Origin: Aquitalea palustris | GTDB lineage: Bacteria > Pseudomonadota > Gammaproteobacteria > Burkholderiales > Chromobacteriaceae | NCBI RefSeq assembly: GCF_003693445.1 | Contig: NZ_RFAR01000038.1 | Location: 1 to 56,566, forward strand | Length of the DNA stretch: 56,566 bases | Direction of reading: 5' to 3' | In this document: piece by piece, positions 7,794-15,677 of the stretch | Numbering within the stretch: position 1 is the stretch's first letter | How the letters are laid out: every line of letters begins with the position of its first letter | Program-made: the position numbers and the translations under genes | The notes under the pieces: generated by a model | What the model was told of the DNA's origin: nothing | Databases searched by the model: none | What the model saw: only the letters and a program-made list of their open reading frames with translations

Positions 7794-9371
7794 TCAGCGC
7801 GAATGACTGTCGCTGGCGCTGACCGGCACCGCCGGTGTTGCGCTCTGCCCGGCCGTCGCCGCACGGCGCCGTCTTGCTGCGCCTGCCTTCAGCCGCAGCC
7901 GTTTGCCGGCCAGTACCAGCGCGCTGATGGACAGCGCCAGTACCGCCAGGCTGCTGGTGAGCATCCAGCCATCCCACCACGGCCGTGGCCGCATGATGGC
8001 CTGGTCCCAGTTATGCAGGCCGCTGAACAGCCAGCGGAAGGTACGCTGGCTGCGATCCAGCTGCAGCAGTTTCTCCCCGGTTTGCGGATTCAGATAAAGC
8101 CAGCTGGCTGCCGGATCCGCCAGCTGGATGCGCCAGACCGGCAATGGCCGGCGCGAGTCGTCCTGATGCCGGTCCGGATAGTAGTAATCATCCGCGGCAA
8201 GCAGGCGTTCGGCATGGCGTATGGCGGCGTGGCCGGTCATGGCCTGGGCGCTGGCCAGTAGCGCGGCGACGGGAAATTCGCGCTGGCCTGCCGCCAGCTC
8301 AAAGCCATGGCTGGTGATGATGCGGCTGCGCAGCTGCTGGTCGCGCGCCTGCAGCATGGCCAGCGGGCCGGCGTGATACCAGTTCAGTTCCACCATGTGC
8401 TGGCCTGCCAGCTGGGCGACGACTTGCGCCATGGGGAAGTCCAGTGCGGCGGCGGGCAGGGCGGCCACGGTGGCGTGATGATGCGACCGGCCCTGTCCCT
8501 GATGGCCGGAAAACAGCTGCCATGGGTTGTTGGAAAGAAAGCCGCTCAGCGTCCAGCTCAGCGCCAGCAGGCCGCCGCACAGCCCCAGCCACAGATGCCA
8601 GCGTTGCCACAGCGCACGATAGGGATTGCTGCTGCCATTGGGATAGCGGCGCTGGCCCAGCCAGCCCGGCCGCCAGCGGCACAGCCCTAGGTACAGGCCG
8701 CTCAGCACGGCCAGCAGGCTGGCCAGCGCGCCCCAGGTCTGGATGGGTTTTCTGGCATCGGCCAGGCCGATGGCATCCAGTGGCCGCAGGAAATGCAGGT
8801 AGCTGCCGCCCCAGAACAGCAGGCGGTCCAGCCGGCTGCTGGCCTTGATCACCTCGCCGGTGCGCTGGGAGATGGTGAGTTCATGCTGTGCGGCGTCGTC
8901 AAGATTGACGCGGTAAAACGGGCGATAGGGGTCGTAGTTCATCATCGCCGTGCCGGCATCGCGTGCAAATGGGGCCTGCCGGATCTGCGGCTGGCTGCCG
9001 GGTGCCCATTCGCGGGCAATGGCGATGGCCTGGGCGGCGCTGATGTCATGGCGCTGGCCATCGCGTGCCGACAGGCGATAGCGTTGGCCGCTGCCATCCT
9101 GCATCAGCCAGACCGGCTCTCCGGCCTGCACCAGCAGTCGTGCCGAGCTTGGCGGGCTGTCGGCGCTCGGCATGCCCAGCCGCCAGGCCGCGCCGGCGCT
9201 CAGCCAGTTGGCGGCAGGTGTCAGGGCCGGGGCATGGGCCAGCCGGGTGGATTCGCTGATGCTGGACGGGCCGGCGTATATCATCAGCAGCCCGGAAAAA
9301 GACCAGAGCAACAATAGCAGGCATAGCGCGATGCCCAGCCAGCGGTGGCCAAGAAACAGCAGACGTTTCAT
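7794..9371 (-). CDS. PepSY-domain membrane protein (siderophore/iron reductase-like)
   Basis: A 525-residue PepSY-associated transmembrane protein. The N-terminal membrane segment has the family signature (FLGHRWLGIALCLLLLLWSFSGLLMIY, about residues 5-32). Internal segments HLWLGLCGGLLALSWTLSGF and GLYLGL, and a last TM near residues 480-500, give a four-helix layout with periplasmic PepSY loops and several membrane histidines. Proteins of this type beside TonB receptors are proposed inner-membrane ferric-siderophore reductases. The ATG at 9371 is used because it begins the conserved region; the open frame extends far upstream over the receptor's 3' end. It follows the receptor gene by 89 bp and is probably co-transcribed. 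Confidence 0.88.
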   Translation of the reverse strand: MKRLLFLGHRWLGIALCLLLLLWSFSGLLMIYAGPSSISESTRLAHAPALTPAANWLSAGAAWRLGMPSADSPPSSARLLVQAGEPVWLMQDGSGQRYRLSARDGQRHDISAAQAIAIAREWAPGSQPQIRQAPFARDAGTAMMNYDPYRPFYRVNLDDAAQHELTISQRTGEVIKASSRLDRLLFWGGSYLHFLRPLDAIGLADARKPIQTWGALASLLAVLSGLYLGLCRWRPGWLGQRRYPNGSSNPYRALWQRWHLWLGLCGGLLALSWTLSGFLSNNPWQLFSGHQGQGRSHHHATVAALPAAALDFPMAQVVAQLAGQHMVELNWYHAGPLAMLQARDQQLRSRIITSHGFELAAGQREFPVAALLASAQAMTGHAAIRHAERLLAADDYYYPDRHQDDSRRPLPVWRIQLADPAASWLYLNPQTGEKLLQLDRSQRTFRWLFSGLHNWDQAIMRPRPWWDGWMLTSSLAVLALSISALVLAGKRLRLKAGAARRRRAATAGQSATPAVPVSASDSHSR

Positions 9372-9460
9372 GCGGATGTTCCAATGAAAATGGCGCGGCA
9401 TGCCGGATGCCGCGCCGTGTACGGCGAACAAGGAAGGGCGGCAGGCTGGCCGCCACGGCC

Positions 9461-11752
9461 TCAGTAGTCGAACTTCAGCTGGGCATAGGTGGTGCGCTGC
9501 GGCATCGGGTGATAGGCGTAACTCTTGTAGTTGTTGAGGTTGTCCACGCCCACTGCCACGGTGAACTGGCGATCCAGCTTGTAGCTGATGCGCGTGTCCA
9601 TGATGAAGTAGGCGCTGTTGGCCCCGTAGACGTCGGTATTGACTACGGTATTGTTGACGTCCGAGGTCTGGAAGCTGCTGTAGCGTGCGGCCAGCGAATA
9701 GGACAGCTTGTCGTTCTGGCGGTAGCTCACCACGGCCGTGGCACGCCATTCGGGGATGCCGGGGAAGGGGTTGCCTACCGAGGCCGGGTTGTTGCCGTTG
9801 GCAATGATTTCAGACTTGGCATAGGTCAGGCTGGCACTGACATCCAGCCCGCGCAGGCCGATATCGCTCTGTTCCCAGGCCAGTTCCAGGCCATTGGTGC
9901 GCACGCGGTCGATGTTCTGGATATTGGTGACGTTGGGGGTGACCGTGGTGTTGGTCTGCGACAGCAGGGCATCGGCCAGCTCTTCGCGGAAGGCGGTCAG
10001 GCGCAGCGTGCCGCCATTCAGCTGGCGTGTGGCGGTGATTTCCCCGGTGTCGGCGCGTTCGGCTTTCAGATTGGGGTTGTTGTTGACGATGGTGTTGCTG
10101 CTGGCCGCCGTGCCCTGGAACAGCTCGGCCACGGTGGGGGTGCGATAGGCACGGCCATAGGCGGTGCGCAGCGTCCATTGTTCGTTCAGGTCGAACAGCA
10201 TCGCCGCCTTGGGCGAGAAGAATTGCTGGCTGCGGTTCTGATCGTAAGAGGTATAGCTGCCGGTGGTGGTGGCGCCGCCGTAGGCATCCCACCATTCGTA
10301 GCGGCCGCCGATGATCAGCTGGGTGCCGGGGCGCAGCCGCCAGGTGTCCTGGGCAAACACGGCATTAAGCTGGGTATTGCCGGCAAAGGCGGCGGTCAGG
10401 TTGCCCTGGCTGCCGTTTTGCCAGTCGCTGGTGGCATAGCTGCGGCTGTTCAGCACGTAATGATCGTAGTGATAGCCAAAGCGCAGCTGGTGTTCGCTGG
10501 CCAGGCTGCCACCGGGACGCCAGTCGCCTTTCAGGTCGACGGTTTGCCAGCCGGTGCCATCCAGCTTGGTGATGGTGCCGGCACCGGTCAGGCCGGCCGT
10601 GGCGCTGCGCTGGGTATCCTTGCTGAAGTCATAAATGCTGACCGTGCCTTGCCAGTCCCAGCTGCCATCGGTGCTGGTCTTGAAGGACAGGGCATTCAGC
10701 AGATGTTCCTGTTGTTTCTTGCTGGGCTGGAAGGCATTGGCCAGATTGTATTTCTGGCCATTGATGTTGACGATGCCGGTGTAGACCGGATTGCCGTTGG
10801 CGTCGCGCAGATAGCTGTCCACGCCCACGGTAGAATTGTTCTGCCAGTAGCCCAGGGTGTAGTTCAGCTTCAGCGTGGGGCTCAGGTCGTAGGACAGCTT
10901 GAGGTTGGCGTTGTCCTGGATCGAGTGCTCGGCGCCGGTGGCACCGATGATCAGCCGCTTGTTGCCGGTGGTGTCGGTATCGCTCACTGCACCGCTGGTG
11001 GCGGTGGCTGCGCTGGCTCCGGTGTACTTGTTGGGGTTGGCGGCAAAGGTGGCAGGGTGGCCCAGGCTATCCAGGTGGCCGGCTTCCAGGATCCACGCCA
11101 GCTTGTCCTGGCGGTCGCCCAGCATCACGGCGTTCTTGCTGCCGGTGAAATGCTGGCTGGTCTTGTACTGGCTGAAGCTTTCGTCAAACAGCGTGCTGCT
11201 GGCATGCGCTTCGAATTTTTCCGGCATGCGGGTGCTCAGCACGATGACCGAGCCGATGGAATTGCCCGGGTATTCGGCGGAGAACGGGCCGTAAAACACG
11301 TCAACATGGCTGATTTCGTCTGGACTGACCAGATTCCAGCGCGGCGGGTAGGCGTAGTTGTTGCCCAGCAGATTGGACAGCAGGATGTCGTCGGCGTACA
11401 GCAGGGCGCGGGCGCTGCTGGTCTGGCCGGAGGTGCGGGTGGCGATGATGCTGTTCTGGTCGCCGATATAGCGTTTGCGCACCTGCACATTGGGCAGGTA
11501 CTTCACCGTGTCTTCGGTGCTGGTGACATTGACGGTCTGGGCGATCTTGTCCGCGCTCATGCCACTGCTGCTGGCTGGCAGATTGTCCGGCAGGCCACTG
11601 CTGGCTGCTGGCGATTGCACTGTTACCTCGGCCAGCTGCTTGTCCGCCTGCTGGTCGGTGTTTTCGGCCTGGGCATGAGCAACCTGGCACATGGCGATGG
11701 CCACGGCCAGTGCCAGCTGACGGTATTGAAATTCTCCACTGCACATCATCAC
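9461..11752 (-). CDS. TonB-dependent outer-membrane receptor
   Basis: A 763-residue TonB-dependent receptor with a signal peptide (LALAVAIAMCQVAHA), a TonB-box-like LAEVTVQSP segment, a plug domain (TVNVTSTEDTVKYLPNVQVRKR), and a 22-strand-type barrel rich in aromatic strand ends, finishing QLKFDY with a terminal aromatic. Three tandem ATGs (11752, 11749, 11746) follow GGGAAAA; the first is used. It is divergent from tonB-exbB-exbD and upstream of the PepSY gene, so this is one uptake unit. The ligand (ferric siderophore, haem, copper or other) cannot be told from sequence, and I see no convincing Fur box upstream. Confidence 0.92.
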   Translation of the reverse strand: MMMCSGEFQYRQLALAVAIAMCQVAHAQAENTDQQADKQLAEVTVQSPAASSGLPDNLPASSSGMSADKIAQTVNVTSTEDTVKYLPNVQVRKRYIGDQNSIIATRTSGQTSSARALLYADDILLSNLLGNNYAYPPRWNLVSPDEISHVDVFYGPFSAEYPGNSIGSVIVLSTRMPEKFEAHASSTLFDESFSQYKTSQHFTGSKNAVMLGDRQDKLAWILEAGHLDSLGHPATFAANPNKYTGASAATATSGAVSDTDTTGNKRLIIGATGAEHSIQDNANLKLSYDLSPTLKLNYTLGYWQNNSTVGVDSYLRDANGNPVYTGIVNINGQKYNLANAFQPSKKQQEHLLNALSFKTSTDGSWDWQGTVSIYDFSKDTQRSATAGLTGAGTITKLDGTGWQTVDLKGDWRPGGSLASEHQLRFGYHYDHYVLNSRSYATSDWQNGSQGNLTAAFAGNTQLNAVFAQDTWRLRPGTQLIIGGRYEWWDAYGGATTTGSYTSYDQNRSQQFFSPKAAMLFDLNEQWTLRTAYGRAYRTPTVAELFQGTAASSNTIVNNNPNLKAERADTGEITATRQLNGGTLRLTAFREELADALLSQTNTTVTPNVTNIQNIDRVRTNGLELAWEQSDIGLRGLDVSASLTYAKSEIIANGNNPASVGNPFPGIPEWRATAVVSYRQNDKLSYSLAARYSSFQTSDVNNTVVNTDVYGANSAYFIMDTRISYKLDRQFTVAVGVDNLNNYKSYAYHPMPQRTTYAQLKFDY

Positions 11753-12230
11753 GTTTTCCCGCTTGTTATTGATTGAGAGTTCATCAGTTGTTTAAGAGCC
11801 ACTGACAACAACTCGCCGCCTGGCCGGGCCAATGCCGACAGTACAAGCCGTAGGGCAAGGTGGCGCAGGTGCGGGGAGTTGGTCAGTGGCTCCAAGCGGC
11901 GTGGATCATGCCCGCTGTGGTGATTGGCTGGGAATGTGGCATTTTGTCGCAGGGCGGAACTTTGCCGGCTGCGACAATTGGTCGCACGGCATGGGACAGG
12001 ACTCCTGCTAAGGTAGCGGCCTGAGAGCCTGTCCATCGTCTGCTGCGCTGGGCTGACACCGTGTCAAACACGCCTGCGGAATGCTCATTTACGCCATGTA
12101 AATTCCGCTTTTCCACTGGTTTTCGCTTGATTTCGCCTGGTTTCACGCAGGCAAGGCGAGACCTTGCACAGGCTCCGGGATGGGCTGCCATGCCGCGCAG
12201 CCACGGCATGGGGGAAAGCAGGTGGACGGG
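11753..12230. other. Divergent intergenic region, receptor / tonB
   Basis: About 480 bp without a convincing gene between the divergent receptor and tonB genes. The right third is occupied by a short inverted-repeat element (about 12025-12175, listed separately). The rest should hold both promoters, but I see no good Fur box. Overlapping open frames here are GC-driven shadows. Confidence 0.6.
12025..12175. repeat. MITE-like element with terminal inverted repeats (copy A)
   Basis: About 151 bp bounded by GAGCCTGTCCA on the left and TGCACAGGCTC on the right, which are inverted repeats matching at 10 of 11 positions. The interior holds a hairpin around GGAATGCTCATTTACGCCAT and a TTTTCGCTTGATTTCGCC stretch, and no open frame of note. 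Its ends resemble those of the element at 48369-48511 (GAGCxTGT). It ends 55 bp upstream of tonB and could affect its expression. Called from symmetry; a genome-wide copy count would settle it. Confidence 0.5.
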
Positions 12231-12920
12231 ATGCACATGGAAGGGATGGCCGGAGCAGAGCGCTCCCGCGCCGGTGTCTGGCTGATGGTGCTGCTGCTGC
12301 ATGGTGTGCTGGGCAGCTGGCTGCTCGGGCAAACCCTGCAGCCGGCTGCCACGGCCTTGCCCACCAGCATTGCGGTACAGCTGCTGCCGACGGTGGCTCC
12401 GCTTGCCCCGGCGGTGCCAAGGCCGGTGTCACCCACCCGCCAGCCGCCGCGCCCCTTGCCGGCGCTGGCGCAGCATGCGGCGGCGCGGCCGCCACGCGCG
12501 CCTGCCGTGCTGGCGGCCACCCACGCTGCCGCCCCTGCTGCCTCCACGACGGCCCCTGCACCAGCGCTGGCCGGCAATGCCGACACCAGGGCGCTACCGG
12601 TGAGCGCCGAGCCGGCCCAGGCGCCCCAGCCCACCAGCAGCGAGCCGGGTTTTGCCGCCGATTATCTGCACAATCCGGCACCGGGCTATCCGCCGGCCTC
12701 ACGTCGCAATGGCGAAGAGGGGCGGGTCTTGTTGCGGGTGCGGGTGTCTGCCGCCGGTCAGGCCGAGGCGGTGGAGGTGTATCACAGCAGCGGCTTTTCC
12801 CGGCTGGACGATGCCGCCCGCGAGGTGGTGGCCGGCTGGCGCTTCATCCCGGCACGGCGCGGCGGCAGCGCGATTGCCTCCAGTGTCATCGTTCCGATTA
12901 CTTTTCGCCTGGGCCATTGA
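12231..12920 (+). CDS. tonB: TonB energy-transducing protein
   Basis: About 229 residues: a single N-terminal membrane anchor (GVWLMVLLLHGVLGSWLLG), a long Pro/Ala-rich periplasmic linker, and a C-terminal TonB domain beginning YPPASRRNGEEGRVLLRVRV and ending SVIVPITFRLGH. It couples the ExbBD proton channel to outer-membrane receptors. Three in-frame ATGs are close together (12231, 12237, 12246); 12231 has AGGTGG at a suitable distance. It is followed by exbB and exbD and is divergent from a TonB-dependent receptor, so it may mainly serve that receptor, though it could also energise the siderophore receptor 7 kb away. Confidence 0.92.
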   Translation: MHMEGMAGAERSRAGVWLMVLLLHGVLGSWLLGQTLQPAATALPTSIAVQLLPTVAPLAPAVPRPVSPTRQPPRPLPALAQHAAARPPRAPAVLAATHAAAPAASTTAPAPALAGNADTRALPVSAEPAQAPQPTSSEPGFAADYLHNPAPGYPPASRRNGEEGRVLLRVRVSAAGQAEAVEVYHSSGFSRLDDAAREVVAGWRFIPARRGGSAIASSVIVPITFRLGH

Positions 12921-12958
12921 TGGCGGTGGCCGCAGCTGATTCTTTGCAAGGAAATACC

Positions 12959-13699
12959 ATGGACAAGCAACTGGGTTTTGCCCATTTCTGGCAGCAGGGC
13001 GATGTGGTGTCGCATGTGCTGACCATCCTTCTGCTGCTGATGTCGGTATGCAGCTGGAGCCTGCTGCTGCTCAAGCTGATCGAACAGCGGCGGCTGCGGC
13101 GGGCATTGCGCCAGGCGCTGCCGGCTTTCTGGCAGGCACCGGGCAAGGCCGCGGCCATGGCCGTGCTGACGCAGCAGGATGGCAGCCGCATGCTGAGCGG
13201 ACTGGCCATCCAGGCCGAGCAGGCGGCACAGGCTTATGCCAGCAAATCCGGCGTGGGACTGGGTGGCGAGCTGGATGCGGCTGATTATCTGGGGCGCATC
13301 CTGCAGCAGGCGCTGCAGCAGTCGCAGGCCAGGCTGGAGCAGGGGCTGACCGTGCTGGCTTCGGTGGGCGCCACCGCGCCCTTTGTCGGCCTGTTCGGCA
13401 CGGTATGGGGGATTTACCACGCGCTGATCAGCCTATCCGGCCGCACGCAGATGACGCTGGATCAGGTGGCCGGCCCGGTGGGCGAGGCGCTGATCATGAC
13501 GGCAATCGGCCTGTTCGTCGCCATCCCCGCTGTGCTCGGCTATAACGCCAGCACCCGTGGCAACCGGCTGTTGCTGGCCCAGCTGGAAAGCTTTGCCCAT
13601 GGCCTGCATGCCTATCTGGTGGCTGGCGTGCGCATGCCGCTGGCGCAGGCAGAACCGGCTGGCGAGGCGCAGCCGCAAACCGCCGGCCGCGGGGTGTAA
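12959..13699 (+). CDS. exbB: ExbB, MotA/TolQ/ExbB proton-channel protein
   Basis: A 246-residue inner-membrane protein, the usual ExbB length. It has a first TM helix (VLTILLLLMSVCSWSLLLLKLIE), a cytoplasmic loop, and two C-terminal TM segments around GATAPFVGLFGTVWGIYHALISLS and GEALIMTAIGLFVAIPAVLGYN, the conserved MotA/TolQ/ExbB core. The ATG is preceded by AAGGAA. It lies 38 bp after tonB and 2 bp before exbD, in one operon. Confidence 0.95.
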   Translation: MDKQLGFAHFWQQGDVVSHVLTILLLLMSVCSWSLLLLKLIEQRRLRRALRQALPAFWQAPGKAAAMAVLTQQDGSRMLSGLAIQAEQAAQAYASKSGVGLGGELDAADYLGRILQQALQQSQARLEQGLTVLASVGATAPFVGLFGTVWGIYHALISLSGRTQMTLDQVAGPVGEALIMTAIGLFVAIPAVLGYNASTRGNRLLLAQLESFAHGLHAYLVAGVRMPLAQAEPAGEAQPQTAGRGV

Positions 13700-13701
13700 G
13701 C

Positions 13702-14118
13702 ATGGCATTTCACGGTTTTTCTGCTTCCGGCCAGCATGGCCAGCCCATGGCCGAGATCAATACCACGCCGCTGGTGGATGTGATGCTGGTGTTGCTGGTG
13801 GTGTTCCTGATTACTGCGCCGCTGTTTCATCAGGCCATCGGTATCGATCTGCCCAGAACGGCGGCCACCCGCGCGCCACAGCAGGATACGGTGCTGCATC
13901 TGGCCTTGCAGCGCGATGGCAGCCTGCAGCTGGACGGGCAGGCCATCAGCCAGCAGCAACTGGACAGCCGGCTGCACAGCGCGCGCACCAGCAATCCGCA
14001 ACTGCAATTGCAAGCCGATAAGGCCACGCCATACCAGGCGGTGGCGGCCGTCATGGCGCTGGCCCAGCAGGCCGGGGTGAATCGCATCGTCTTTGTCACC
14101 CAGCCGCTGGCGCAGTAA
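13702..14118 (+). CDS. exbD: ExbD biopolymer transport protein
   Basis: A 138-residue protein with the ExbD signature at the N-terminus: MAEINTTPLVDVMLVLLVVFLITAP (about residues 16-40), including the membrane Asp used for proton translocation, followed by a periplasmic domain. Completes tonB-exbB-exbD. The length and single TM match the family. Confidence 0.95.
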   Translation: MAFHGFSASGQHGQPMAEINTTPLVDVMLVLLVVFLITAPLFHQAIGIDLPRTAATRAPQQDTVLHLALQRDGSLQLDGQAISQQQLDSRLHSARTSNPQLQLQADKATPYQAVAAVMALAQQAGVNRIVFVTQPLAQ

Positions 14119-14134
14119 GGGCCTCTGGGTAAAT

Positions 14135-14166
14135 AGTGCGGCCTGCCGTAGAGGGCAGGCCGTACT
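14135..14166. terminator. Hairpin after exbD
   Basis: Stem CGGCCTGCC/GGCAGGCCG, extended by AGT/ACT, with a 6-nt loop, between convergent exbD and the alcohol dehydrogenase. No strong T-run follows, so its strength as an intrinsic terminator is uncertain. Confidence 0.55.
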
Positions 14167-14233
14167 AGGGCAGAAGGGGGTGTTTGCCGGTGATGCCTGA
14201 CAGGGCCGGTCGCTGGTACCGGCCGCTGGCGGC

Positions 14234-15385
14234 TTACATGGCGCCGGCGAAGATCTGCTCGATCTCCTGCTGCGTGGCCTGGCGCGGGTTGGTCAGGCCG
14301 CAGGCGTCTTTCAGCGCATTGCTGGCCAGCAGGGGAATGTCCTCGTGCTTGACGCCCAGCTCGGCCAGGCTGGCCGGGATGCCGATATCCGCCGCCAGCT
14401 TGCGGATGGCGACCAGGCAGGCCTTGGCACCGGCCTCGGCGGTCAGCCCCTGGGTGTCTACGCCCATCGCCGCTGCCACATCCGCCAGCCGTGCCGCCGA
14501 AGTCTGGGCATTGAAGGCTTCCACATGCGGCAGCAGCAAGGCATTGCACACCCCGTGCGGCAGGTCGTAAACCCCGCCCAGCTGGTGGGCCATGGCATGC
14601 ACATAGCCGAGCGAGGCATTGTTGAAGGCCATGCCGGCCAGGAATTCGGCATAGGCCATCTGTTCGCGTGCTTCCAGATTCTTGCCGTTTTCCACTGCCG
14701 TGCGCAGATGGCGGGAGATCAGCTCCACCGCCTTGAGCGCGCAGGCATCGGTAATCGGCGTGGCTGCGGTGGACACATAGGCTTCGATGGCGTGGGTCAG
14801 CGCATCCATGCCGGTGGCGGCAGTCAGGCTCTTGGGCTTGGCCAGCATCAGGTCGGGGTCGTTGACCGACAGGATGGGGGTGACATTGCGGTCGACGATG
14901 GCCATTTTGATATGGCGTGCTTCATCGGTAATGATGCAAAAACGGGTCATCTCGCTGGCGGTGCCTGCGGTGGTATTGATGGCTACCAGCGGCAGCTGCG
15001 GTTTTTTCGAGCGGTCCACGCCTTCGTAATCGGCAATCTTGCCGCCATTGGTGGCCACCAGTGCAATGCCCTTGGCACAGTCATGCGGCGAGCCGCCACC
15101 CAGCGACACCACGAAATCACACTGCTTTTCCCGCAGTACCTGCAAGCCGGCTTCGACATTGCCGATGGTGGGGTTGGGCTGGGCACCGGCGAAAATGCTG
15201 GCCTGGATATCGCGCTCGGCCAGCAGGGCCTGCACATTGGCGGCCACACCGATTTCTGCCAGCACCTTGTCGGTAACAATCAGCGCATGCCTGAAACCAT
15301 AGGCCTGGATGGCATTGACCGCCTCCTTGAGGCAACCGGCGCCCATTACATTGACTGGCGGAATGAAGAAAGTCGTTGTTGTCAT
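14234..15385 (-). CDS. Iron-containing alcohol dehydrogenase
   Basis: A 383-residue group III (Fe-dependent) alcohol dehydrogenase, the YiaY/AdhB/lactaldehyde reductase type that interconverts alcohols and aldehydes with NAD(H). Seen: the NAD-binding [14 protein letters not shown] motif (about residues 96-109), [13 protein letters not shown], and the metal-site region [17 protein letters not shown] and later [27 protein letters not shown] with the iron-ligand histidines. A clear AGGAG-type site (AAGGAGATAACACC) precedes the ATG. It is a single gene, divergent from the c-di-GMP protein. Substrate unknown; short-chain alcohols or 1,2-diols are likely. Confidence 0.95.
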   Translation of the reverse strand: MTTTTFFIPPVNVMGAGCLKEAVNAIQAYGFRHALIVTDKVLAEIGVAANVQALLAERDIQASIFAGAQPNPTIGNVEAGLQVLREKQCDFVVSLGGGSPHDCAKGIALVATNGGKIADYEGVDRSKKPQLPLVAINTTAGTASEMTRFCIITDEARHIKMAIVDRNVTPILSVNDPDLMLAKPKSLTAATGMDALTHAIEAYVSTAATPITDACALKAVELISRHLRTAVENGKNLEAREQMAYAEFLAGMAFNNASLGYVHAMAHQLGGVYDLPHGVCNALLLPHVEAFNAQTSAARLADVAAAMGVDTQGLTAEAGAKACLVAIRKLAADIGIPASLAELGVKHEDIPLLASNALKDACGLTNPRQATQQEIEQIFAGAM

Positions 15386-15677
15386 GGTGTTATCTCCTTA
15401 TGTGGGTGACCGGACTGCCTGGGGGACCGGCCGGGACGGCAGGCTGTTGTGCTGCTAGCTGCATGACCAGGCGTCATGGCAACAGCCTAAGGTCTGCGGC
15501 GCGGCTGTCCCATTCGACTTTAGTGCCATGTCATGGCCGGGACGGTGATGTTGTGGCGGATTGGCCGGCGGACTGGCGTTGCAAATGCTAAAGTCATGAT
15601 TGGAATCTGCCGTTATTGCCAGTTGCTTTGTGCAAGATGGCATACCACCAGCCAGCACCGACAGGGATGATGCTGCC
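15386..15677. other. Divergent intergenic region with nested palindromes
   Basis: About 290 bp between the alcohol dehydrogenase and the c-di-GMP gene. It contains CATGACCAGGCGTCATG (15462-15478) nested inside an AGGCTGTTG/CAACAGCCT inverted repeat (15441-15449 and 15480-15488), and a second palindrome GCCATGTCATGGC (15525-15537). These are candidate operator sites for an unlinked regulator. Confidence 0.5.

Noticed and set aside
9407-11776. A 789-codon open frame on the plus strand, antisense to the TonB receptor gene
   Set aside because: It lies entirely over the receptor. Its translation is Gly/Ala/Val/Gln-rich with no domain, as expected for a shadow frame in GC-rich DNA. The receptor on the other strand is certain.
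11753-12230. Possible Fur box for the first TonB receptor
   Set aside because: No stretch matches the Fur consensus well enough to report; the nearest AT-rich sequence is not symmetric.
12164-12958. Upstream extension of the exbB frame through the tonB gene
   Set aside because: The extension is out of frame with tonB and overlaps it fully; the ATG at 12959 has a good RBS and gives normal ExbB length.
15541-15600. Possible sigma-54 promoter before the c-di-GMP gene (GG...TTGC)
   Set aside because: The spacing between the GG and GC elements does not fit the -24/-12 pattern.
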